From contig CADCGZ010000023.1 of assembly GCA_902801025.1 (NCBI GenBank), forward strand, positions 1-36,233: a DNA stretch of 36,233 bases, in the 5' to 3' direction. The notes beneath the pieces were generated by a model, which saw only the letters and a list, made by a program, of their open reading frames with translations, searched no databases and was not told the DNA's origin. Of this stretch, positions 6,629 to 13,802 are shown one piece after another. Numbering within the stretch: the first letter of the stretch is position 1; the number at the start of each line of letters is the position of its first letter. This stretch comes from an uncultured bacterium (GTDB lineage Bacteria > Verrucomicrobiota > Kiritimatiellia > RFP12 > UBA1067). The position numbers and the translations under genes were made by a program.

Positions 6629-9600
6629 TCTTGCTGAGCTCCTCGAACTCGCCGCGCTCGAACTCCGAAAGTTCCTTCACGCGCCCCTTGACCTTGCGAA
6701 TCGTCATATTCGCACGCTGGCGATCGCCCTTCGCGATCTGCACCCTCGCGAGGGCGATCAGCATGCGGACGTCCTCCTCCTTGCCGGATTCCGACTTCGA
6801 AAGGTCGCACGCCTTGGAGATGCACTGTTCGGCCTCGTTGAGGTCGCCGTTGGCGTCGAGGAGGATCGATCCAAGCGTCTCCCACGCGACGTAGAGCTCT
6901 GGCGCCGTGCGAACGGCAAGACGAGCGTAGCGCTCGGCCTCCTCAAACCGCTTCGTGCGCCTCAGCACCTCGGCGAGGTCGTTCTGCGCAAGGACGACGG
7001 GACGTGTCGTCTCGCAGGCCCTCCTGAGGAATGACTCGGCCTCTTCGTACTTGCCCTTCTGAAGTGCAAGAGAACCCATGACGTAGTTGGCGAGCGGTGC
7101 CTTGCGGTTGCGCCTCAGCACTTCCTTCGCATGATATTCGGCATCGGCCGTGTCATTGAGGGAAATGTCGAGCCCAAGCACAATGTCCTGCGTCGCCTGG
7201 ACGTCGGGGCGCGTCTTGATCGCCGCTGCAAACATGTCACGCGCGGCCTTGCGCTTCTCATTGCCCTGACGCAGCAAAAGGAACGCGCGGGTTGACTGGA
7301 TGTTATAGTCGTTCACGTCCTTGGCGTTCTTCTCCATTTCCGGAAGTATGACGTTTTCGACGTTCTTGAGGAGCTTCGCCCTCTCTGCTGGATCCTTCGA
7401 CGCATCAAACTGCTGCAAAGAGACGGCGGCGAGAAGCGACCACGCCTGGAGGTTCGCCGGATCGAGATCCGTCGACCTCGTGAGCATCGCCTTCGCCTCG
7501 GCAAGCTCGTTCTTCATGAGATGGAGCATCGCGACTTCGATTGCGACACGCGGATCGTCCTGGGCGGCCTTCGTCGCGCGCTCCAGGTACTCGATCGCCC
7601 GCGCGCTGTTGCCTTCGAGGAGCTCGAGCCGCATGAGGCCGACAAGCGCGTCGTGGTTCTCGGCGTCCTTGGAAAGAACCTCCTCGTAAGTCGCCCTCGA
7701 CTTCTTGACGTCGCTATCGCTCGCATAGAGCGCAGCCATCATGTTGAGCAAGCTCGAGCGGCGCTCGGTCGGGACAAAGTCGATCGCGCGGCGGATCTGG
7801 TTCAGCGCCTCGCCCGGACGGCCGGACTTCGCCCACGCAAAGCCAAGACGGACGAATATCTCGGGATTCCTGATGTAGCCGTAAACGTTGGCAAGCTTCC
7901 AGAGGACATAGCGGCGCTCCCTGTCTTCGACAATGGCCTTGAACTCCTTCTCGATGTCGTTCTTCTTGCGCACCGCCTTCGAATGGCCGGCGCGCGCCAT
8001 CTCGAACTCGTTGAAAAGCGCGCAAACGTTGTCCCTGTCGATGGAGTTGAGGACGAGCTCGTACATGTTGAACGCGCCGTCGTCGTCGCCGGCGTCCTGA
8101 AGCCACACGCCGCGGTCATTGGCAATAAGGCCGATGTGGCGGCGTAGCCGCAGGCGCGCGAGCTCGATCGGGTCATTCTCCTTCCAGAGCCGATAGCTGC
8201 CCCACTCCTTAACGCCCTTCGGCGGCGCGAGAATGGCGTCGAACTCCGACCACGCGCTCCAGTCGGGCTTGCAGGCGGGGTCTGCGCCGAAGAAGAAGAA
8301 TTCCGGCACGGCCTTTATCCCGGCGGCATACCAGAGATCGGGCGCGCCGAATATGGCGGCCTTCTTCGCGATGTCGGGATCTGCCGCAAACCAGTCCTGC
8401 ACGAACGCAAGAACGCCGAGCGAAAGCGAAATCGAAAGCTCGCGGTTTTTCTCGCCGCCGATGCCCTTCTCCTCGACGAGCTTCGCGAGCTCGCCGAGAT
8501 AGCGTTCGTCGAGATCGCGCTGCAGGCACACAAGATTGAGTTCCTTGCCGGCCTTTGCGGCGGCAAGGCGCAGGTGATCGTCGAGAAGCCCGTCGGTTAT
8601 GAACCACGTGCGGTCGCCGAGATCGGCGAGGAGCTTCTCGGCCGTGCGGTCGGCGAAGTCGCCGCGCGAACGGTCGAACGAAAAGAGATTCAGCAGGACG
8701 GTGATTACCATCACGAGCGACAAGACGGGGAGGGCGGCGAGCGCGAGCGTGCGGCCCTTCATCGCGACAGGTGCCTCGTCGAGCGACTCATTCTTGCGCA
8801 CCTTCGCCACGGCGAGAAGCCACCAGTACGTCACGAGATAGGCGGCGGTGAACGCGGCGAGCGCGCACGGCACCACGGGGAGAAGCCCGTAGGGGCGCAT
8901 GAGCGGCGAGGGGGCGAGCGGCGTCGCGATGGCAAGAATCGTCACGAAGCTCATCGCGACGTGGTATATCCACTGTGAAAGCCCGCTCTCTCGGTTGTAT
9001 GCGCCAAAGCTCGAATAGAGCGCCACGACGAACGGCAGCACCGCGAACGCGCCGACGAGGAACCAGCCGTCGACGGAGAGCCATGCCTTCGCCTCGGTCC
9101 AGTGGGCCCGCATGTGCTCGGTAAAGTTGCCCGACGCGTTGGGGGCGTAGGCGAAGAGCGTGACAATCGCGATGAGGAGGAAAGCGAACGCCGCGCCGTA
9201 TGGCTTGCCGCCGCGCTTGCCAGACACGGCCCACACGCCGCCAAAGTAGAGCGGGGCGAGAAAGCCGAAAAGCGGAGAGTCGGCGAAACCAAGACCCGCG
9301 AAAACCCCGATAAGAATCGGGAACAGCCAGCCCGTATTCTTCCCGGCTCGAGCGTACGGGATCAGGAGCGACGCGGTGACGAACGCCCACGCTGCGTCGA
9401 ACGAGAACGAGCTCAGGTGGGTGAACGACTGCTGGACGGCTGGAGTCGCCATAAATATGACGGACGCGACTATGCCGGCCATGCGCCCCATGGGGTCGGC
9501 GTACTGCGAAAGCATCTCGCCGCCTATGCGCTCGCGGATGAAAAACGAGGTCAAGTGATATAGCGCGAGAACCGACACGATTCCGCACAGCGGCCCAAGG

Positions 9601-9821
9601 ACGTTAGAGCACCCGAACAGCCGCGCGAATATAGCCATCAGCGGATGGACGTTGACCGCAGCGGAGTCGAGCCCCTTCCACAGCGACATCAAGTGCGCAC
9701 CCTCGCCAGGGTAGGCGCACGACGCCATCGTGCAGAAGTAGAGAAGCGCCGCGACCGCAGCGAGCGCACATGCGACGATCCACTCGCCGCCCCTCTTGCC
9801 AACGTCCTTGAACTGTTTCAT
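6618..9821 (-). CDS. GT-C-like membrane protein (DUF2723-type) with C-terminal TPR repeats
   Basis: This is a 1067-residue protein. Residues 1 to about 390 contain some ten transmembrane segments. The first loop, PGEGAHLMSLWKGL followed by NVHPLMAIFARLFG, resembles the DUF2723/TMEM260-like GT-C fold (consensus DxGE... then HPPGYPL), in which this acidic loop carries catalysis. A soluble region (about 400-580) follows, then TPR repeats from about 640 to 1045 (for example PGEALNQIRRAIDFVP, ARAIEYLERATKAA, YEEAESFLRRACETT). The ATG at 9821 has GGAGG nine bases upstream. It lies 19 bases after metY and overlaps the Trp-Pro repeat gene. Known relatives transfer sugars from lipid-linked donors to exported proteins; the donor could come from the UbiA-family enzyme in the operon (inference). 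Confidence 0.8.
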   Translation of the reverse strand: MKQFKDVGKRGGEWIVACALAAVAALLYFCTMASCAYPGEGAHLMSLWKGLDSAAVNVHPLMAIFARLFGCSNVLGPLCGIVSVLALYHLTSFFIRERIGGEMLSQYADPMGRMAGIVASVIFMATPAVQQSFTHLSSFSFDAAWAFVTASLLIPYARAGKNTGWLFPILIGVFAGLGFADSPLFGFLAPLYFGGVWAVSGKRGGKPYGAAFAFLLIAIVTLFAYAPNASGNFTEHMRAHWTEAKAWLSVDGWFLVGAFAVLPFVVALYSSFGAYNRESGLSQWIYHVAMSFVTILAIATPLAPSPLMRPYGLLPVVPCALAAFTAAYLVTYWWLLAVAKVRKNESLDEAPVAMKGRTLALAALPVLSLVMVITVLLNLFSFDRSRGDFADRTAEKLLADLGDRTWFITDGLLDDHLRLAAAKAGKELNLVCLQRDLDERYLGELAKLVEEKGIGGEKNRELSISLSLGVLAFVQDWFAADPDIAKKAAIFGAPDLWYAAGIKAVPEFFFFGADPACKPDWSAWSEFDAILAPPKGVKEWGSYRLWKENDPIELARLRLRRHIGLIANDRGVWLQDAGDDDGAFNMYELVLNSIDRDNVCALFNEFEMARAGHSKAVRKKNDIEKEFKAIVEDRERRYVLWKLANVYGYIRNPEIFVRLGFAWAKSGRPGEALNQIRRAIDFVPTERRSSLLNMMAALYASDSDVKKSRATYEEVLSKDAENHDALVGLMRLELLEGNSARAIEYLERATKAAQDDPRVAIEVAMLHLMKNELAEAKAMLTRSTDLDPANLQAWSLLAAVSLQQFDASKDPAERAKLLKNVENVILPEMEKNAKDVNDYNIQSTRAFLLLRQGNEKRKAARDMFAAAIKTRPDVQATQDIVLGLDISLNDTADAEYHAKEVLRRNRKAPLANYVMGSLALQKGKYEEAESFLRRACETTRPVVLAQNDLAEVLRRTKRFEEAERYARLAVRTAPELYVAWETLGSILLDANGDLNEAEQCISKACDLSKSESGKEEDVRMLIALARVQIAKGDRQRANMTIRKVKGRVKELSEFERGEFEELSKSVR

Positions 9822-9840
9822 GGTCAGAGCCCTCCGAAAA

Positions 9841-11118
9841 TCACTTTACCTTCGCCAGCGCCTGCTTCAAGTCAGCTATGAGGTCTTCAGGATCCTCGAG
9901 ACCGACGGAGAAGCGGATCAAGTCCGGCGGGATGCCGGCCGCCTTGAGCTGCGCGTCCGTCAGCTGGCGGTGAGTGTGCGAAGCAGGGTGCAGGACGCAG
10001 CTCCAAGCGTCCGCGACATGCGTCACGATGCCGATGAGCTTCAGCGAGTCCATGAACTTGATGGACGCCTTGCGGCCGCCCTTGATGCCGAACGTCATCA
10101 CGCCACACGGCGAATTGCCGTTGAACTGCTTCTTGACGAGCTTGTTGTACTTCGAGCCGGGAAGCCCGGCGAAATTGACCCACGCGACCTTCTTCTGGGT
10201 CTTGAGCCACTTGGCGATCTTGAGTGCCGATTCCGCGTGGCGGCGTATCCTGAGGTGCAGCGACTCGAGGCCGAGGTTCAGGAGAAACGCGTTGAACGGC
10301 GAGGGAATCGAACCGAAGTCACGCATCAAGTGTGCGGTGCACTTCACAATGTAGGCCATCTTGCCAAACGCCTTGACGTAGCTAAGGCCGTGGTAGGAGG
10401 CATCAGGCTCGACGAGGCCGGGGAACTTGTCGGCGTGCTTCGACCAGTCGAAGTTGCCGGAATCAACGATGCAGCCGCCGACCTGCGAGGAATGGCCGTC
10501 CATGTATTTCGTCGTAGCATGCGTTACAATGTCGCAGCCGAACTCAAACGGACGGCAGAGAATCGGCGTCGGGAACGTGTTGTCGACGATCAGCGGCACG
10601 CCGTTCTTGTGCGCGACACGCGCAAACTTTGCGATGTCGAGGACGCAACCCGAGGGATTCGCAACCGTCTCACCAAAAACGCACTTCGTGTTCGGGCGGA
10701 ACGCGGCCTGGATTTCCCTCTCGCTCGCGTCAGGGTCGACGAAAGTAAACTCGATGCCAAGCTTCTTGAGGGAGACGGCGAAGAGGTTGAATGTGCCGCC
10801 GTAGATCTGTGCAGAGGAGACGACATGGTCGCCCGCGCCGCAAAGGTTGAGGACAGCGAACGTAGAAGCCGCCTGCCCAGAGCTCGTGAGAATCGCCGCG
10901 ACACCGCCTTCAAGCGCGGCGATCTTCTTCGCCACAGCGTCATTTGTTGGGTTTGCAAGGCGAGTGTAGAAATAGCCTGGCGCTTTCAGGTCAAACAAGT
11001 CGGCCATGTGCTGTGTCGTGTCGTACTTGAACGTCGTAGACGAATACACAGGAACCTGGCGAGGCTCGCCACACTTGGGATACCATCCGCCCTGAACGCA
11101 TAGTGTGTCAATCTTCAC
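9841..11118 (-). CDS. metY: O-acetylhomoserine aminocarboxypropyltransferase (sulfhydrylase)
   Basis: A 425-residue Cys/Met-metabolism PLP enzyme that makes homocysteine (or methionine) from O-acetylhomoserine and sulfide. The PLP lysine is in THATTKYMDGH (about residue 209). The N-terminal VPVYSSTTF and NPTNDAVAKKIAALEGG blocks, the SSGQAA phosphate-binding region and the C-terminal RFSVGLEDPEDLIADL are diagnostic. Its length (about 425-430) is typical of MetY rather than the shorter MetB/MetC. The start is a GTG at 11118 with AAAGGA eight bases upstream. It is the first gene of the long operon running to 1101, with its own extended -10 promoter and a leader of only about 22 bases, so there is no room for a SAM riboswitch. 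Confidence 0.95.
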   Translation of the reverse strand: MKIDTLCVQGGWYPKCGEPRQVPVYSSTTFKYDTTQHMADLFDLKAPGYFYTRLANPTNDAVAKKIAALEGGVAAILTSSGQAASTFAVLNLCGAGDHVVSSAQIYGGTFNLFAVSLKKLGIEFTFVDPDASEREIQAAFRPNTKCVFGETVANPSGCVLDIAKFARVAHKNGVPLIVDNTFPTPILCRPFEFGCDIVTHATTKYMDGHSSQVGGCIVDSGNFDWSKHADKFPGLVEPDASYHGLSYVKAFGKMAYIVKCTAHLMRDFGSIPSPFNAFLLNLGLESLHLRIRRHAESALKIAKWLKTQKKVAWVNFAGLPGSKYNKLVKKQFNGNSPCGVMTFGIKGGRKASIKFMDSLKLIGIVTHVADAWSCVLHPASHTHRQLTDAQLKAAGIPPDLIRFSVGLEDPEDLIADLKQALAKVK

Positions 11119-11147
11119 TTTTCTTGTCCTTTCGATGTGAAGTACAA

Positions 11148-11156
11148 ATTATACCA
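11148..11156 (-). promoter_or_regulatory. Extended -10 promoter of the metY operon
   Basis: The minus strand reads TGGTATAAT preceded by a T-run. The predicted transcription start is near 11141, with a 22-base leader containing AAAGGA. It lies between the nspC stop and the metY start. Confidence 0.7.
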
Positions 11157-11181
11157 AAAATACGGCGTCCGTTGCTAAATA

Positions 11182-12330
11182 TCAGAGGCGACACGCAAAG
11201 TCGTCGTAGCCGAACTTTCGGACGAGTTCCTCGCTCCCGTCCACATGGCGCACAACTATATCTGGCAGGTTTACGCCATTGAACGTGTTGTTCTTGACCA
11301 TCGTGTAGATTGCCATGTCGCCAAAAACGACAGAATCGCCCTCGTGCAGCTCGTGTTTGAACGAATATACGCCGATTTCGTCACCGGCAAGGCATGTTGG
11401 TCCGCCAAAGCGGTAGATATACGGGGAACGGGCATCGGGGAACGGGGAACGGTAGACAACTCCACCGATTACTGGCGGGGTGTAGGGCATCTCGATGACA
11501 TCCGGCATGTGACATGCCGCGCTCGTGTCGAGAATCGCGTTGTAAATGCCGTCCGCGCCCTTTGGCTGGATTTCGAGGACGCGCGACTCAAGCGTTCCCG
11601 CATTGAGCGCAATCGCCTCGCCAGGTTCAAGGTAGACGACAAGATGCGGGTGTCGCGCCTTAAAATCGTTCAAGAGCGCAACAAGCCCATCGACATCGTA
11701 ATCCTCGCGCGTGATGTGGTGACCGCCGCCGAAGTTAACCCACTTCATCTGTGGGAGAAATTCGCCGAACTTCTCCTCGAAACCTGCAAGGACTTTCTTT
11801 AGCTCATCAAGCCCCTGCTCGCAAAGACAGTGAAAATGCAGACCATCAACCTTTGCGCTCTTTGCGGCCAAGAAAAGCCCCGACTCATCCAGCACCGCAC
11901 GCGTCACGCCGAGACGCGACGAGGGGCGACAAGGATCGTAGGCGGGCGTCGTCGCAACGGAGACTTCCGGATTGACCCTAAGCCCAACCGAAACGCCGCG
12001 CTTGCGCGCCATTTCGCCGTAGAGCGCAACCTGGCGCGGCGAATTGAAAACAATGTGGTCGATGAGCCCCAAGAGCTCATCCATCTCCTCTGGGATAAAC
12101 GCCGGCGCGAAGACATGCGTCTCGCCGCCGAAATTGTCGTGCCCGTGCTTCGCCTCGAAAAGCGAACTCGCCGTCGTGCCCGCGAGGAACTTCGCGCACA
12201 GCGGATAGACGGCAGTGCACGAAAACGCTTTCTGCGCAAGGAGGATGCGAACGTCTGCACGCTCGGAGACGCTTTTAAGAATCTCCAAGTTGCGCACAAG
12301 TGCCGCTTCGTCAATGACGTATCTTGGCAT
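11182..12330 (-). CDS. nspC: Carboxynorspermidine/carboxyspermidine decarboxylase
   Basis: A 382-residue PLP decarboxylase of the alanine-racemase-fold group (fold III), last step of the alternative polyamine route making norspermidine or spermidine. The PLP lysine is in LLAQKAFSC (about residue 27). GLHFHCLCEQG, VNFGGGHH and the EPGEAIALNAG phosphate loop follow. The C-terminal FGYDDF signature of NspC is present. The start is the ATG at 12330, sharing one base with the stop of the upstream dehydrogenase (TGATG). Near residues 293-305 a 7-bp simple repeat (GGGGAAC units, 11423-11450) is read in frame as RSPFPDARSP, an insertion-like loop. It forms a two-gene operon with the dehydrogenase at 12330-13631. 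Confidence 0.94.
   Translation of the reverse strand: MPRYVIDEAALVRNLEILKSVSERADVRILLAQKAFSCTAVYPLCAKFLAGTTASSLFEAKHGHDNFGGETHVFAPAFIPEEMDELLGLIDHIVFNSPRQVALYGEMARKRGVSVGLRVNPEVSVATTPAYDPCRPSSRLGVTRAVLDESGLFLAAKSAKVDGLHFHCLCEQGLDELKKVLAGFEEKFGEFLPQMKWVNFGGGHHITREDYDVDGLVALLNDFKARHPHLVVYLEPGEAIALNAGTLESRVLEIQPKGADGIYNAILDTSAACHMPDVIEMPYTPPVIGGVVYRSPFPDARSPYIYRFGGPTCLAGDEIGVYSFKHELHEGDSVVFGDMAIYTMVKNNTFNGVNLPDIVVRHVDGSEELVRKFGYDDFACRL
11423..11450. repeat. 7-bp simple repeat inside nspC
   Basis: GGGGAAC occurs at 11423-11429, 11437-11443 and 11444-11450, with a degenerate unit between the first two. It is in frame in nspC and looks like a microsatellite-type insertion in a loop. Confidence 0.55.
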
Positions 12331-13631
12331 CAAGGAACCTTGACGGGGTCGAACGTCTCCTGCCACGGAAGCCCTTGAACATTGAGCTCGGCCATAAACG
12401 GATCGGGGTCGAATTCCTCGCAAGTGTGGACGCCCTTAGTAGTCCACTTGCCCTCGAGGAACATCTTCGCGCCTATCATCGCGGGGACGCCCGTCGTGTA
12501 GCTTATCGCCTGCGAGCCAACCTCGGCGTAGCACTCCTGGTGGTCGCAGACATTGTACACGTAGTAGTCGACCGGCTTGCCGTCCTTCTCGCCGTGGAAG
12601 ATGCAGCCGATGTTCGTCTTGCCCTTGGTGCGAGGGCCAAGAGACGCAGGGTCAGGAAGAAGCGCCTTCAAGAACTCGATAGGAACTATCTTCTGTCCCT
12701 TGAAGTCAATCGGGTCGATGCGCGTAAGTCCCACATTCTCAAGGCACTTGAGGTGAGTGAGGTAGCTCTGGCCAAAAGTCATGAAGAAGCGGATTCGTTT
12801 GATGCCCTTCAAGTTGCAGCCGAGCGACTCGAGCTCCTCGTGGTGGAGAAGGTACATGTCCTTCTTGCCAACCTGGTCAAAGACATACTCGCGCTTGATA
12901 GCCATAGGCGCGGTCTCGACCCAATAGCCCTTGTCGAATGCCTTCTTGTTCTCGACGGCGACCTCGGGCTTGTCGTCCTTAGGATCGGCTACCCAGTAGC
13001 TACCCTTCGCCGCGACTTCGCGGATGTTGATCTCGGGGTTGAAGTTCGTTGCAAACGGATAACCGTGGTCGCCGCCGTTGCAGTCGAGGATGTCTAGCGT
13101 CTCTATCGTGTCGAAGTAGTGCTTCTGGGCGTAGGCCGAGAAAACCTGGGTGACGCCGGGATCGAAGCCGCAGCCGAGGATAGCGGTAAGTCCCGCCTTT
13201 TCAAACTTCTCGCGGTACGCCCACTGCCAGGAGTACTCAAAGTGCGCCTCGTCCGGCGGTTCGTAGTTGGCGGTATCAAGGTAGCTTACGCCAGCCGCGA
13301 GGCACGCGTCCATGATCGCGAGATCCTGGTAGGGAAGCGCGATGTTCATTACGAGATCGGGCTTGAACTCCTTGATGAGAGCGGTAAGGCGCGGCACATC
13401 CATCGCGTCGATCTGCGCGGTCGTGATCTTCGCAGGAGACTTTGCCGCCTTTGCCCACGCGCCCTTCCCTTCGGCCGCGCGACGGTCGACGTCCGCCTTG
13501 ATGGCGTCGCAGCGCGACTGCGTGCGCGAAGCGATAAGGATCTCGCCGAACACGTCAGGGTTCTGGGCCATCTTCGCGGCCGCAACTCCGGCGACTCCGC
13601 CAGCGCCAATGAGCATCACTCTCTTCGCCAT
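12330..13631 (-). CDS. Carboxynorspermidine/carboxyspermidine dehydrogenase (saccharopine dehydrogenase-like)
   Basis: A 433-residue NAD(P)-dependent enzyme. It condenses aspartate semialdehyde with a diamine (diaminopropane or putrescine) to carboxynorspermidine or carboxyspermidine. The Rossmann motif MLIGAGGVAGVAAAK is at residues 6-20, then IASRTQSRCDAI. LDTANYEPP and ILGCGFDPGVTQVF are typical of the Lys1-like carboxy(nor)spermidine dehydrogenase family. The downstream nspC neighbour makes this role much more likely than a lysine-pathway saccharopine dehydrogenase. The ATG at 13631 has AAGGAG eight bases upstream and an extended -10 promoter at 13683-13691. Confidence 0.93.
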   Translation of the reverse strand: MAKRVMLIGAGGVAGVAAAKMAQNPDVFGEILIASRTQSRCDAIKADVDRRAAEGKGAWAKAAKSPAKITTAQIDAMDVPRLTALIKEFKPDLVMNIALPYQDLAIMDACLAAGVSYLDTANYEPPDEAHFEYSWQWAYREKFEKAGLTAILGCGFDPGVTQVFSAYAQKHYFDTIETLDILDCNGGDHGYPFATNFNPEINIREVAAKGSYWVADPKDDKPEVAVENKKAFDKGYWVETAPMAIKREYVFDQVGKKDMYLLHHEELESLGCNLKGIKRIRFFMTFGQSYLTHLKCLENVGLTRIDPIDFKGQKIVPIEFLKALLPDPASLGPRTKGKTNIGCIFHGEKDGKPVDYYVYNVCDHQECYAEVGSQAISYTTGVPAMIGAKMFLEGKWTTKGVHTCEEFDPDPFMAELNVQGLPWQETFDPVKVP

Positions 13632-13682
13632 CTTCGAATCTCCTTTCAGGTTTCAGAAAGACTATTCCGCATAGGTGAGCAT

Positions 13683-13691
13683 AGTATACCA
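13683..13691 (-). promoter_or_regulatory. Extended -10 promoter of the polyamine operon
   Basis: The minus strand reads TGGTATACT. The predicted start of transcription is near 13676, giving a leader of about 45 bases with AAGGAG before the ATG at 13631. The gap 13692-13802 upstream is non-coding. It holds an 18-base stretch (13740-13757, CTGGCGCGCG then GAGCACG) that matches 861-878 at 16 of 18 positions. Confidence 0.65.
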
Positions 13692-13802
13692 TATTTACAC
13701 CCCAACGAGGGCTGCACACAATTCGTGGCTATAGCCCGGCTGGCGCGCGCGAGCACGCTGGCAGGACTCAGTGCTGCTCAGCAGGCAATTTTCGTCCGGA
13801 CG

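Noticed and set aside
9796..11103. 435-residue plus-strand ORF antisense to metY
   Set aside because: Shadow of a clear PLP enzyme on the other strand; no ribosome site or recognisable domain.
11119..11181. SAM or cobalamin riboswitch upstream of metY
   Set aside because: The predicted leader is only about 22 bases and the whole gap is 63 bases, too short for a known aptamer.
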